Origin: Endozoicomonas sp965198415
Lineage (GTDB): Bacteria; Pseudomonadota; Gammaproteobacteria; Pseudomonadales; Endozoicomonadaceae
Length of the DNA: 64,000 nt
Assembly (NCBI GenBank): GCA_965198415.1
Contig: CBDAPN010000032.1
Span: 1,488,001-1,552,000 of the forward strand
Direction of reading: 5' to 3'
Shown here: piece after piece, positions 51,935-61,140 of the stretch
How positions within the stretch are numbered: the first letter of the stretch is position 1
Layout: every line of letters begins with the position of its first letter
Translations under genes and position numbers: made by a program
Notes under the pieces: generated by a model
Told to the model about the DNA's origin: nothing
The model's input: only the letters and a program-made list of their open reading frames with translations
Databases searched by the model: none

Positions 51935-52489
51935 AATATCACTTAATAGTTATTGATATTTTATTAGCCTACCGGATTTACAACGCAATTGAACCTATGA
52001 CTAACCACTTATACCATCGACAAAACAATGCTAGTCTGAACCTGAAATTTATAACCCTTAACGATCTATTTATATGATACAGCCTATTAATCAATTCCCA
52101 TAAATTTATGGCTAATCAGAAGAAGAAGAATAGTTATAGCGATGGGCAATAATAGCTGGGCGTAATCCAGAAGTCAGAACAAGACAAAAGCTCAAAATTA
52201 AAGAATGAGAAACTTACCTCTCCGTTATAACTAACCAATGACGTCTAACACACCAACAAACTAGCACCATAACTTCAATATTGAAAGATTTGTAACGATG
52301 GGTTATTTCAGGTATTCTCCATGCCATTGGCCAACCAAAGAAAACCATCTTTTCTCTACCTTTTTCCTGAGAGAGATAAAATCTACATTGGCCAGTATAA
52401 TTTTGAGTTAACATTGTTTTTGTTTCTCAATTTAAGGACAACGAAATGTAAAGGGATTTCAGGTTCTTAGTAATTTTGGCAGGTGTACC
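51935..52489. other. AT-rich intergenic region between two divergent unknown genes
   Basis: About 555 bp. It should contain promoters for the 560-residue (minus) and 394-residue (plus) protein genes. The middle carries a possible transposase remnant (52214-52414). No other structure was found. Confidence 0.4.
52214..52414 (-). pseudogene. Possible N-terminal remnant of an IS6-like transposase
   Basis: The minus-strand frame encodes ITHRYKSFNIEVMVLVCWCV. A one-base change of frame then gives SLVSYNGEV. Together these loosely recall the IS6-family start (a basic Y-K-x-F segment, a hydrophobic helix, then LSYRDVEE). The match is weak and judged by eye only; the frame could equally be meaningless. 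Confidence 0.2.
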
Positions 52490-53674
52490 ATGAATGTTTC
52501 TTCTACTATTTTTCCTCCTCAACTTCAAAATACCGAACTAGGAAACCATACGGCAAGCCAGCAGCCACTCTCGGAAGACAATAGGAAATTTGATGAGTCC
52601 GAATTAAACAATTTCATGGAAAAACTATCCGGCGCTCAAAGACCTGACCATAGTTATAAAGAGATGATCATGGAAAACCTTTTAGAATTATTGCCAGCCT
52701 CATCAAAAAAAATTCTATTAGAGACAAACCAAAATGTAAAATACAACAATCTTGCCTTCGCACTAGTTAATATAGATCGCACACATCCTTCAGGTCAGCT
52801 AGGCTATTGTTTTGAAGCACATAATTATACGTTGAGCGAAGGCGCCGATAAAAAAGAGCAAGCCGAGTCTGTATATTCTAAACTTGCAACAAACAAAGAA
52901 GAACTCTGGTTTTATACTCTGGATGATGTCCAGCAGTTAAGTAAAAATACTTATGAAATAATGCAGTACTATGTAAGAAATAATTTCGATCAAAATGCAC
53001 AAGAGGATATTATTACTGCGTTAATGACTTTTCGCTCACAAGTTTTTAATCAGGTCAGCCTTAATAAATTGCCACAAGACCTTCTTAACAATCAGCAAAT
53101 CAGCACAGCCGAATTTTTATTGGAAAGCTTTTTCCCAGAAAAAAATTTATTTTCTGAAACATGGTCACAATTTCTTAACGAGGAAAACGATATCAATAAA
53201 GTCTTTTGCTACGAAGACAGCAACATTAAAACCGTGCTAAAGAACAATGCTCAATTAAACGATCATATTATTAATTCTATTTTGCCTTCTCTTAAAAGCC
53301 CCATCAGCGATATGTCAGATTCTGCACTCGCTGTTATCTATCTGTCTTTGGCTCAACACTATCACTGTACGGAAAATCCTCCTTTACATGTTCCTAAAAA
53401 GATTGTCGAAGGTACATTATCATCTGGTACATTCTCATCTATAGAGAAAATTAAACTTTATATAAAAGCTGTACATGTCAAACGTTTAGCCAGCCAACTG
53501 ATTGAACAAGGTACTCCACATGCACGCGCCCTTGCCGAAGCTTTTGATAAAAGCAACCAAGCGTTTATTCAACTTCCTCATAAAGATAGGAATGAGGCAA
53601 ACCTAAAAGAAGCCGCACAACAACTTTGCAAAGAGTCAACCTCTTTGCCAAAAAATCTTAACGCTTTTGTGTAA
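52490..53674 (+). CDS. Unknown 394-residue protein
   Basis: Not recognised. Polar Ser/Gln/Asn-rich N terminus of about 45 residues (MNVSSTIFPPQLQ), no signal peptide or membrane segment, then a mostly helical acidic body. A short stretch FALVNIDRTHPSGQLGYCFE may form a small beta core. AT-rich. Divergent from the CX5R gene and convergent with the 150-residue gene; the three look like one accessory cluster. The N terminus resembles type III secreted proteins in composition, which is not proof. Confidence 0.7.
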   Translation: MNVSSTIFPPQLQNTELGNHTASQQPLSEDNRKFDESELNNFMEKLSGAQRPDHSYKEMIMENLLELLPASSKKILLETNQNVKYNNLAFALVNIDRTHPSGQLGYCFEAHNYTLSEGADKKEQAESVYSKLATNKEELWFYTLDDVQQLSKNTYEIMQYYVRNNFDQNAQEDIITALMTFRSQVFNQVSLNKLPQDLLNNQQISTAEFLLESFFPEKNLFSETWSQFLNEENDINKVFCYEDSNIKTVLKNNAQLNDHIINSILPSLKSPISDMSDSALAVIYLSLAQHYHCTENPPLHVPKKIVEGTLSSGTFSSIEKIKLYIKAVHVKRLASQLIEQGTPHARALAEAFDKSNQAFIQLPHKDRNEANLKEAAQQLCKESTSLPKNLNAFV

Positions 53675-53729
53675 TGGGAGAAGAAACATAACCCATCTTA
53701 AAAAATAACCGTATCCCCTTGCCTAACAT

Positions 53730-53752
53730 GGTCGGGCTACAAAGGCCCGGCC
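53730..53752. terminator. Hairpin between convergent unknown genes
   Basis: GGTCGGGC and GCCCGGCC pair (one G-T pair) across a seven-base loop. There is little T run on either side, so termination strength is doubtful. Confidence 0.5.
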
Positions 53753-53754
53753 GT

Positions 53755-54207
53755 TTAAACGCCCATCTTTAGTCTTAATATTTCGTATATTTCTTGCTGG
53801 TCTGTTCTATGCAGAAAGCGCAAAGCCTCGGTGAGTGATGGCAGGTTATTTCTTATCATCGGTGAATCCAGCAGCTTTCCCAGCTTTTCAATGTGCTTGA
53901 TATCGGGACGAAACGATTTAATAGGCGATGTTTGTATTTCAGGATTACCCACGACTATTTCTACCAAACTGACTCTGTGCAGCAAGCTTTTAATTTCAAT
54001 CAAGGCAAACGCCAAATGCTGTCGTGAATGCGGAAAAGGGTTGTTGACGCCATAGCAGATCATTCGGCTGTACATCTCAATCTGAACCAGAGGGACATCA
54101 TAATAACCCAGAGGATTGTCCGTGCTGTCCATGCTTTGTAATCTGGCCATATCCTGACTCATGCATGACACTGTCTCCCGGTTGAAATATGGTGTGATAC
54201 TCAACAT
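53755..54207 (-). CDS. Unknown 150-residue protein
   Basis: Not recognised. A soluble, mainly helical protein with blocks such as HLAFALIEIKSLLHRVSLVE and SLTEALRFLHRTDQQEIYEI. No signal peptide, membrane segment or catalytic motif. It starts at the ATG 54207 and converges on the 394-residue gene. More balanced in base composition than its neighbours. Confidence 0.6.
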   Translation of the reverse strand: MLSITPYFNRETVSCMSQDMARLQSMDSTDNPLGYYDVPLVQIEMYSRMICYGVNNPFPHSRQHLAFALIEIKSLLHRVSLVEIVVGNPEIQTSPIKSFRPDIKHIEKLGKLLDSPMIRNNLPSLTEALRFLHRTDQQEIYEILRLKMGV

Positions 54208-54390
54208 AGGCCTACCCTCTAAAAAAAGATCAATGAACAGAATGTTCTTTTTATATCATTGATTTATGGGAAAATTGCCTAACAAGACGGCCAGTATCCC
54301 TGACAAGCCAATAAAATCAGGCTATATGGCAAACACTGCAGTTAAGCCTTATTTGACCACGCCTACTAGCCTGAATGACTACACGGAATT
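54208..54390. other. Intergenic region before the TnpB relic
   Basis: Promoter region of the 150-residue protein gene (minus strand) and flank of the relic. No gene seen. Confidence 0.3.
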
Positions 54391-54620
54391 GACATCCTCC
54401 CCGCCCTAAAGGGATTCCAAGATCGCTCTTAGAACCTTCCTGTTTCAACACGCCTTCACTAGATAGCGGCTGCTAGGCCGCCACCCCCGTTCCAGTCGCT
54501 CCACAGGCTAACCCCGCCAGTCCGGCGGTTTTTATATTCTTGGCTGCGTTTATGTCTCTGTCGTGGTGGGCATTGCACTCAGGGCAATACCACTCCCGAA
54601 TAGTCAATGTTACAACCTTA
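54391..54620 (-). pseudogene. Relic of the TnpB element: last part of tnpB plus right end
   Basis: The sequence from about 54409 to 54606 matches 36800-36990 closely. The minus-strand frame ending at 54473 encodes TIREWYCPECNAHHDRDINA and the family C terminus, preserving the second zinc-finger CPEC pair and the last catalytic Asp region but nothing upstream. It keeps a compact right end TGACATCCTCCCCGCCCTAA followed by AGGG. It is probably what remains after deletion, or a short non-autonomous derivative. Confidence 0.85.
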
Positions 54621-54773
54621 TAGGCTGAAGATTTGCTCGCGCTTGAGTGATTTAGCATTTGTCACTTGATCACTCGACAGAGTCATGACTTTTGAATCAT
54701 CGATGGCCGATACAGGCATACCGACTATAATCAAAGTCAACAAAAACGCTTGAAATTACATATGCCTTACCTT

Positions 54774-54929
54774 TTATGCGGCTACTGCTTTCCAGCTCTT
54801 TTGCCCCTTCAAGATTAGCCACTCTACAGCCAGCTTGATGAACTTTTTGAAAGAGCCAGACTCACTGAACGTCTTTGGACGTACACCTTGTTTATGCCGT
54901 TCACTGGTTTTCCTTCTACTGTATGACAT
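54774..54929 (-). CDS. Possible 51-residue basic protein or gene remnant
   Basis: The minus-strand frame starts MSYSRRKTSERHKQGVRP and ends KSWKAVAA. It has natural-looking composition, with a hydrophobic helix IKLAVEWLILKG, but no ribosome binding site is evident and no family is recognised. It may be a remnant of a transposon gene beside the TnpB relic. Confidence 0.25.
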   Translation of the reverse strand: MSYSRRKTSERHKQGVRPKTFSESGSFKKFIKLAVEWLILKGQKSWKAVAA

Positions 54930-55434
54930 GGTTAAAAACCCACTATTTATGACTATCTATTCAAAAATCCACTTTCTCACTACCTTCACTACTTTTTTGT
55001 TGTTACCGTTATTTTACCGATTTTACCCCGATATTAGCGATATATAACCTAAATTTATGACTTTTATAACTGTAGCTATATACATTAACAACAGTTGTTA
55101 GTTGCCACTTTTTTCAAAAATACCTTACTATGTGTCTCCTGATTTTATACGGCGAATTACTTATAATTTGGCGTAGGAGTCGGCTCAAACGATCTGAGTT
55201 TTTATTGTGAAATTTTTGTCGTGTTTTTGCTTGGCTAGGAGTTGCCTGATTGACTTGATGAAGTGGTAAGCAGAGTAAAAATTGTTGTTTTTTCACAGTA
55301 TTAATATTCAGCAATAATGAGAATGGGCAGAATTTCCGTTACACGTAACGAGCTTTTTTCTTGTTCCGGAATACCCAGTGCAGCAGCACTGGCGAAAAGA
55401 CCATTAATTTAGCTTCCTGGCTAGGTGACCGAAA
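54930..55434. other. AT-rich intergenic region upstream of pntA
   Basis: About 505 bp with no convincing gene. The last 100 bp should contain the pntAB promoter. Short frames on both strands lack start signals. Confidence 0.4.
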
Positions 55435-56967
55435 ATGCGTATAGGGATTCCCAAAGAGGTCCAGGCACATGAAAACCGCGTTGCTGCAACGCCTGACACT
55501 GTTGGCAAATTGCAGAAACTTGGTTTTGACGTTGTCGTTGAATATGGTGCGGGTGTAAATGCAAGCTTCGAAAATGAAGCATTTACTCAAGCGGGTGCTC
55601 AGGTTGTTGAGCGAGAAGAAGTCTGGGATTCAGACATTATTCTCAAGGTAAATGCGCCGATTGATGAGGAGATCGGTCTACTCAACGACGGAGCGACGCT
55701 TGCCAGTTTTATCTGGCCGGCGCAAAACGAAGCGCTGATGAATAAACTCAGCCAACGAAATGTGAATATACTGGCGATGGACAGCGTCCCTCGTCTATCC
55801 CGCTCACAGTCTCTCGATGCCTTGAGCTCCATGGCGAATATTGGCGGTTATCGTGCCGTAGTGGAAGCATCTCATGAGTTTGGTCGCTTCTTCAGTGGGC
55901 AGATCACCGCAGCGGGCAAGATTCCACCGGCCAAAGTGCTGGTCATTGGTGCCGGTGTTGCCGGTCTTGCGGCACTCGGTGCGGCTGGCAGCATGGGCGC
56001 TATTGTGCGTGCATTTGATACCCGCCCGGAAGTTAAAGAGCAAGTTCAAAGCATGGGAGCCGACTTCCTTGAGCTTGATTATGAAGAGGAGCAGGACTCC
56101 TCCGACGGTTACGCCAAAGAGATGAGCCAAGCGTTTATTGATGCAGAAATGGCGTTGTTTATGGAGCAGGCAAAAGAGGTGGATATCATCATTACCACCG
56201 CTCTGATCCCTGGCAAACCTGCACCTAAACTGATCACCGAAGCGATGGTTAAGGCCATGAAGCCCGGCAGTGTTATTGTCGACCTCGCAGCACAAACCGG
56301 CGGCAACTGTGCCTGCACAGTGAAAGATCAGATTGTTGAAGCGCACGGCGTCAAGATTATTGGTTATACCGACCTGCCCAGCCGTCTGCCTACACAGTCC
56401 TCACAACTATACGGCACAAATCTTGTAAATTTGCTAAAGCTACTCTGCCCCAATAAAGATGGCCAGATTGACATCAACTTTGATGATGAAGTAATTCGCG
56501 GCCTGACCGTCATTTGTGGTGGCAGCATCACCTGGCCGCCACCACCGGTTAAAGTCAGCGTCTCAGCGGCAGCAAAGCCGGAACCAGCGCCTGCCAAACC
56601 CCCTGCAAAAGAAGCAAAACCCCGCCCTTGGCTCAAGCCGGTGCTGCTGGCCATTGGTGCTCTTTTATTTGGTAATGTCGCTCATACTGCGCCGAGCAGT
56701 TTTCTTGAAAACTTCACCGTGTTTGTTCTGGCTTCTATTGTCGGTTATTACGTTATATGGAATGTGACGTCTGCTCTGCATACGCCATTGATGAGCGTAA
56801 CCAACGCCATTAGCGGTATTGTCGTGGTTGGTGGGCTGGTATTAATGGGCAGTGACAACAATATTGTCCTTGCATTGTCGGGTATTGCCATTACGGTGGC
56901 GGTTATCAATATTGTTGGTGGATTCGCTGTTACCCAGCGGATGCTTAAGATGTTCCGTCTGGATTAA
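55435..56967 (+). CDS. pntA: PntA, NAD(P) transhydrogenase subunit alpha
   Basis: Subunit of the proton-translocating transhydrogenase that makes NADPH from NADH. It has 510 residues, the same as E. coli. The NAD(H)-binding domain begins MRIGIPKEVQAHENRVAATP and has the Rossmann motif VLVIGAGVAGLAALGAA. A Pro/Ala/Lys-rich linker follows (about 380-400), then four C-terminal membrane segments. AGGTGA precedes the ATG. pntB follows after 15 bp. Confidence 0.96.
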   Translation: MRIGIPKEVQAHENRVAATPDTVGKLQKLGFDVVVEYGAGVNASFENEAFTQAGAQVVEREEVWDSDIILKVNAPIDEEIGLLNDGATLASFIWPAQNEALMNKLSQRNVNILAMDSVPRLSRSQSLDALSSMANIGGYRAVVEASHEFGRFFSGQITAAGKIPPAKVLVIGAGVAGLAALGAAGSMGAIVRAFDTRPEVKEQVQSMGADFLELDYEEEQDSSDGYAKEMSQAFIDAEMALFMEQAKEVDIIITTALIPGKPAPKLITEAMVKAMKPGSVIVDLAAQTGGNCACTVKDQIVEAHGVKIIGYTDLPSRLPTQSSQLYGTNLVNLLKLLCPNKDGQIDINFDDEVIRGLTVICGGSITWPPPPVKVSVSAAAKPEPAPAKPPAKEAKPRPWLKPVLLAIGALLFGNVAHTAPSSFLENFTVFVLASIVGYYVIWNVTSALHTPLMSVTNAISGIVVVGGLVLMGSDNNIVLALSGIAITVAVINIVGGFAVTQRMLKMFRLD

Positions 56968-56982
56968 CAGGAGTCGCACACG

Positions 56983-58383
56983 ATGTCTCAAGGATTACTG
57001 GTAGCGGCTTATCTGGTCGCTGCAATGATGTTTGTTATGAGTCTGGCCGGACTCAGTCGGCAGGATACGGCAAAAAACGGCAATTTATACGGCATTACCG
57101 GTATGTTAGTGGCAGTGCTGGCAACCCTCGCCCATGCCCATATTGCTGGTTTTACTCTGGTGACGGTCTGCATGGTGATAGGTGCCGGTGTTGGGCTCTA
57201 TCTGGCGCTCAAAGTGCAGATGACAGAAATGCCCCAACTGGTTGCTATCTTAAATGGCTTTGGCGGGCTGGCGGCGGTGCTGGTAGGCTTTGCCAGTGCG
57301 CTGGAAAATAACGACCAGATATCTGAGCATTTAGCTGATTTAGTCATGTCCGCCGAGCAGCTGATACACAGCTCAGAAATTTTTATCGGGATTATCATCG
57401 GTGCAGTAACGTTTAGTGGCTCTGTCGTAGCAGCTATGAAACTGCATGGAAAAATCTCCAGTCGCCCGGCATCATTGCCCGGCAAACACTGGACTAATCT
57501 CGCTATCATTTCCCTCGCGGTGTTGATGGGTGTCGTTTATGTTCAGCAAAACAGCATTCTGGCGCTGGTTCTGGTCACCCTTCTGGCTTTGGCATTTGGC
57601 GTCACGCTGGTGTTGGGTATTGGCGGTGCGGATATGCCGGTGGTGGTCTCGATGCTTAATGCTTACTCTGGCCTGGCTGCGGCCATGACCGGCTTCATGC
57701 TGGGCAATAATTTGCTGATCATTACCGGCGCCATGGTCGGCTCATCCGGCGCTATTCTTTCTTACCTGATGTGTACCGCCATGAACCGTTCATTTATATC
57801 GGTCATTTTAGGTGGTTTTGGCACTGAAGAAGGCACGATTGTCGAAAGTGCTGACCAAGGTGAGCATACTGAAGTGAGCGCCGAAGAGGTAGCGGAGCGA
57901 CTAAAAGAGTCGTCTTCCGTTATTATCACCCCCGGTTACGGTATGGCGGTGGCTCAGGCACAGCATCTGGTGCGGGAGCTGGTGAACAAACTGCGGGAGC
58001 GGGGCATCAAGGTACGTTTTGGTATTCATCCGGTGGCGGGGCGCTTGCCGGGTCATATGAATGTACTGCTAGCAGAAGCAAAAGTACCCTATGACATTGT
58101 TGAAGAGATGGACGAAATCAACGATGACTTCACCGATACCGACACCGTTCTGGTGATTGGTGCAAACGACACGGTCAATCCGGCTGCCGCTGAGGACCCC
58201 AATAGCCCAATCGCTGGCATGCCCGTATTGCGGGTTTGGGAGGCTGCTGAAGTGGTGGTTTTCAAGCGCTCCATGGCAACCGGCTACGCTGGGGTGCAAA
58301 ACCCTCTGTTCTTCCGTGACAACAGTCGTATGCTATTTGGTGATGCGACGGATAGCGTTGAGCAGATTCTTAAGCAGTTTTGA
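56983..58383 (+). CDS. pntB: PntB, NAD(P) transhydrogenase subunit beta
   Basis: Second transhydrogenase subunit, 466 residues (E. coli 462). About nine N-terminal membrane segments form the proton path. The C-terminal NADP(H)-binding domain shows ITPGYGMAVAQAQH, RFGIHPVAGRLPGHMNVLLAEA and VLVIGANDTVNPAA. AGGAG is nine bases before the ATG. Cotranscribed with pntA. Confidence 0.96.
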   Translation: MSQGLLVAAYLVAAMMFVMSLAGLSRQDTAKNGNLYGITGMLVAVLATLAHAHIAGFTLVTVCMVIGAGVGLYLALKVQMTEMPQLVAILNGFGGLAAVLVGFASALENNDQISEHLADLVMSAEQLIHSSEIFIGIIIGAVTFSGSVVAAMKLHGKISSRPASLPGKHWTNLAIISLAVLMGVVYVQQNSILALVLVTLLALAFGVTLVLGIGGADMPVVVSMLNAYSGLAAAMTGFMLGNNLLIITGAMVGSSGAILSYLMCTAMNRSFISVILGGFGTEEGTIVESADQGEHTEVSAEEVAERLKESSSVIITPGYGMAVAQAQHLVRELVNKLRERGIKVRFGIHPVAGRLPGHMNVLLAEAKVPYDIVEEMDEINDDFTDTDTVLVIGANDTVNPAAAEDPNSPIAGMPVLRVWEAAEVVVFKRSMATGYAGVQNPLFFRDNSRMLFGDATDSVEQILKQF

Positions 58384-58387
58384 TTAA

Positions 58388-58429
58388 GAACCCATTAACC
58401 GGCAACAAACGTTGCCGGTTAATGGGTTC
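58388..58429. terminator. Perfect 19-bp inverted repeat after pntB
   Basis: GAACCCATTAACCGGCAAC at 58388-58406 pairs without mismatch with 58411-58429 across the loop AAAC. It lies between the convergent pntB and nfo genes. It lacks a T run, so it is either a bidirectional processing/stabilising hairpin or an unusual terminator. Confidence 0.7.
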
Positions 58430-58460
58430 AGACTGAAACGGTTGGCACTGTTTACCGGGC

Positions 58461-59303
58461 TCACGCAGCCATCATTTTTAACGCTGAAATTTCGTCCGCC
58501 CAGAGGGTGTCGTCTATGGTTTCCAAAACCATTGGAATGCCATCAAAACGGTGGTCGGCCATAATGTAGCGAAACACTTCCCAGCCAATCTCACCCTGCC
58601 CAAGGCTATGATGCCGGTCTTTTCTCGAACCAAGCACACATTTGGAGTCGTTCAGATGCATGCCTTTAAGGTACTGAAAGCCGACAATGCTTTCGAAAGC
58701 GGCGAAGGTATCCTGACAGGCCTCTTTGGTGCGAAGGTCATAACCCGCAGCAAACGTGTGGCAGGTATCAAGACATACACCAACGCGACTTTTGTCTTCT
58801 ACCTGATCAATGATCGTGGCAATTTCTTCAAACTGCCAACCGAGGTTACTGCCTTGGCCTGCGGTATTTTCAATCACCGCAATTACGCCCTCAGTTTTTT
58901 CCAGAGCAATATTAATGGACTCGGCAATTCGGCTCAGACAAGCATCGATGTCGATTTTTTTCAAATGACTGCCCGGATGAAAGTTAAGGCGATCCAGCCC
59001 CAGCTGCATACATCGCTCCATTTCATCAATAAAGGCCTGACGTGACTTTTCAAGCCCCTCTTGCTCGGGATGACCGAGATTGATCAGATAGCTGTCGTGG
59101 GGAAGAATCTGCTCAGGCTTAAAGTTCAACTGTTCGCATCGCTCACGAAACAACTCGATATTTTTTGCTGTCAATGGCTTGGCATTCCACTGACGCTGAT
59201 TTTTAGTGAACAGGGCGAAAGCGGTTGCCCCGATGTTGTGAGCGTTTAGCGGTGCATTTTCAACGCCACCTGCTGCACTAACGTGCGCGCCAATGTATTT
59301 CAT
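58461..59303 (-). CDS. nfo: Nfo, endonuclease IV
   Basis: AP endonuclease of base excision repair with a TIM-barrel trinuclear zinc site. It has 280 residues (E. coli 285). Family marks are KYIGAHVSAAGGVENAP at the start, LNFHPGSHLK, VIENTAGQGSNLG, GVCLDTCHTFAAGYD, LKGMHLNDSK and HHSLGQGEIGWEVF, which supply the His/Glu/Asp zinc ligands. All are intact. Confidence 0.96.
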   Translation of the reverse strand: MKYIGAHVSAAGGVENAPLNAHNIGATAFALFTKNQRQWNAKPLTAKNIELFRERCEQLNFKPEQILPHDSYLINLGHPEQEGLEKSRQAFIDEMERCMQLGLDRLNFHPGSHLKKIDIDACLSRIAESINIALEKTEGVIAVIENTAGQGSNLGWQFEEIATIIDQVEDKSRVGVCLDTCHTFAAGYDLRTKEACQDTFAAFESIVGFQYLKGMHLNDSKCVLGSRKDRHHSLGQGEIGWEVFRYIMADHRFDGIPMVLETIDDTLWADEISALKMMAA

Positions 59304-59376
59304 TTATTGGGACTTCCTGTAGATTACAACCAATATTATGTATTGAAAAACTGATACGCAGTAGCGCCTTCATCAG

Positions 59377-60327
59377 CTACTGCGGGTTGTCGGTCATGTT
59401 TTCCTGCAACCATTGCATGTAGTGGTTGCGGGTTTCTGTTAACTCGTTGGGGAGGTGGTGTTTTGCACCCTCAAGCCAGAGTACTTTCGGGGAATTATAC
59501 AGCTTATGCAGCCTCTTGATATTGTATTGCCCATCCACCGTAGTATCGTCAGTGCCCTGCAATATGAGCGGGCTGATAGGCACCTGAGTTTTTGAGGCCT
59601 CAATTTTTCGTATCCAACGATCCAGAGCTGTCACCCATTGCGTTGGCAACACCCCGGGAGCCAGTGGGTCGTTATGTGCTTTATTGAGAAACGCTTGATC
59701 ACGAGAGTTGTTGGTAAATTTTCTCGGGAGCTGGCGAATAAATGGCCTGGCCAAATAGAGCTGAATGCGACTCAGGCGCCAAAGCCACGGTCGAATCAGT
59801 GGCGCAGACAGAACCACATCATCAAACGACAAAGAATTTTTATTTTCAGCCTGATGACTCAGATAATCGGTAATGATGGCGCAGCCTGTGCTCTGCCCAT
59901 ATGCCAACCAAGGCTTAGGCAGCATGGGCTCGCAATAACGCACTAAATCCTGCAGTATCAATCGGTAAATTGCGAAGTCTGCAATTGTTGCCTCTTTGCC
60001 ACTGGAGAGTCCGTGACCGGGAAGGTCGTAGGCCAGAACGGCATACCCCTGTTGCAGGTAAAAGCGGATGATGTGACTAAATAAACCCACATGGTCGTAG
60101 TAACCATGCAGTAAAAACATCGTGCCTTTGACCTCAGCTTGCTGGTAGAAGTGGCAGGCAATGCGGTAGCCACAACTATTAATGTAGCCAAGACGGTGTT
60201 TAACGCCCGCCGTCTGATTTTCTATGTCAATGTCGTAAAACTTGAAATAAGCCGCTTCGTGTGGAAGCGGCGTCACATACCCACAAGACAGAGACCGCAT
60301 GGTCGATTGAAGCTTAGACTTATCCAT
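59377..60327 (-). CDS. Alpha/beta hydrolase (serine aminopeptidase/lysophospholipase-like, Hydrolase_4)
   Basis: A 316-residue enzyme of the alpha/beta hydrolase fold. Visible are the oxyanion region FLLHGYYDHVGLFSH, LAYDLPGHGLSSG, the nucleophile elbow AYGQSTGCA, an acid candidate in LQGTDDTTV and the catalytic His in GAKHHLPNE. This is the monoglyceride lipase/PldB-like group, probably acting on lipids. No signal peptide. Its ATG follows the rfaH-like stop codon directly (TGAATG), so translation of the two is likely coupled. Confidence 0.85.
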   Translation of the reverse strand: MDKSKLQSTMRSLSCGYVTPLPHEAAYFKFYDIDIENQTAGVKHRLGYINSCGYRIACHFYQQAEVKGTMFLLHGYYDHVGLFSHIIRFYLQQGYAVLAYDLPGHGLSSGKEATIADFAIYRLILQDLVRYCEPMLPKPWLAYGQSTGCAIITDYLSHQAENKNSLSFDDVVLSAPLIRPWLWRLSRIQLYLARPFIRQLPRKFTNNSRDQAFLNKAHNDPLAPGVLPTQWVTALDRWIRKIEASKTQVPISPLILQGTDDTTVDGQYNIKRLHKLYNSPKVLWLEGAKHHLPNELTETRNHYMQWLQENMTDNPQ

Positions 60328-60945
60328 TCAATTCTTTTCGGGTACTTTCTTCAGGTCTTTCAGGGCAACCTCAAATTTTTGTCTACCGACAACCTTTTGT
60401 TTAATCCCATCATCGGTCTGTATTTTCTTGATATATTCGTACAGTATCTCGCCGCGATCCATGTTTATACCCTTTATAAAGGTGGCTTCAAGATCCTCAA
60501 ACAGCGGTTTCTTGAGCAAAACCGGCTGACCCACTTTGAAACTATTTGAATTTTTAACGGATGTAATGTCAGCACTACGTTCGAGGGCAAAAGCCTCAAT
60601 CTGCTTAATCAGCTCATCTCCATCGGGAATAGGATTAGGAAAACAATCAGACTCTTCTTTCGTCAGTCTACCTGAGCTGTAGAGTTGGCGATTAATGCTT
60701 TTAAAATGAACAATGTTGGCGACACCAGGGGTACTGCGTATTTTATGATAAGAAGGAAGATCTTTAGTACACAAGTGGATAAAAATATATTTCGGAAATA
60801 AAGGGGCGGTGCTGCTTTTTTTCAAAAGCTCCGGACAGTAGATTTTAAAGCCCTGAGCTTCAAGGTTTTTTTTTGCGTAGAACTCTTCCCAACGCTTGGT
60901 TTGCAGCAAATACCAACCATCTTTAAAGGTGACATCAATAGACAT
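60328..60945 (-). CDS. rfaH: RfaH-like transcription antitermination protein (NusG family)
   Basis: A specialised NusG paralogue that rides RNA polymerase on selected long operons. The N-terminal NGN domain begins DGWYLLQTKRWEEFYAKKN and contains LFPKYIFI and RSTPGVANIVHF, typical of RfaH. The C-terminal domain (KVGQPVLLKKPLFEDLEATF) is a KOW-like region. At 205 residues it is longer than E. coli RfaH (162), with extra residues between the domains and at the C terminus. Start ATG 60945; it is the first gene of a two-gene unit with a hydrolase. Confidence 0.82.
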   Translation of the reverse strand: MSIDVTFKDGWYLLQTKRWEEFYAKKNLEAQGFKIYCPELLKKSSTAPLFPKYIFIHLCTKDLPSYHKIRSTPGVANIVHFKSINRQLYSSGRLTKEESDCFPNPIPDGDELIKQIEAFALERSADITSVKNSNSFKVGQPVLLKKPLFEDLEATFIKGINMDRGEILYEYIKKIQTDDGIKQKVVGRQKFEVALKDLKKVPEKN

Positions 60946-61140
60946 AACAAATCTTTTACAATGCTCACAAAGAAAATATAACAGTCAAAATCGAAAACTT
61001 TTTATACATCTTTTTGTCGTATATTGACTGCATACCAAAATTGATCATTTTTAAACCGATATATTTACACTGCCCAATACCGGAACTGGGTGATCTGTAA
61101 GTTTTGATACAAGCATTCTACATGACATTACTATGCAGGC
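60946..61140. promoter_or_regulatory. Promoter region of the rfaH-like gene
   Basis: AT-rich sequence before the rfaH-like start. It also holds the upstream promoter boxes of a possible plus-strand small RNA (TTGATA at 61104-61109, TACTAT at 61129-61134). Confidence 0.4.

Noticed and set aside
55114..55314. 66-codon minus-strand frame upstream of pntA
   Set aside because: No start signal or family likeness; AT-rich intergenic sequence explains it.
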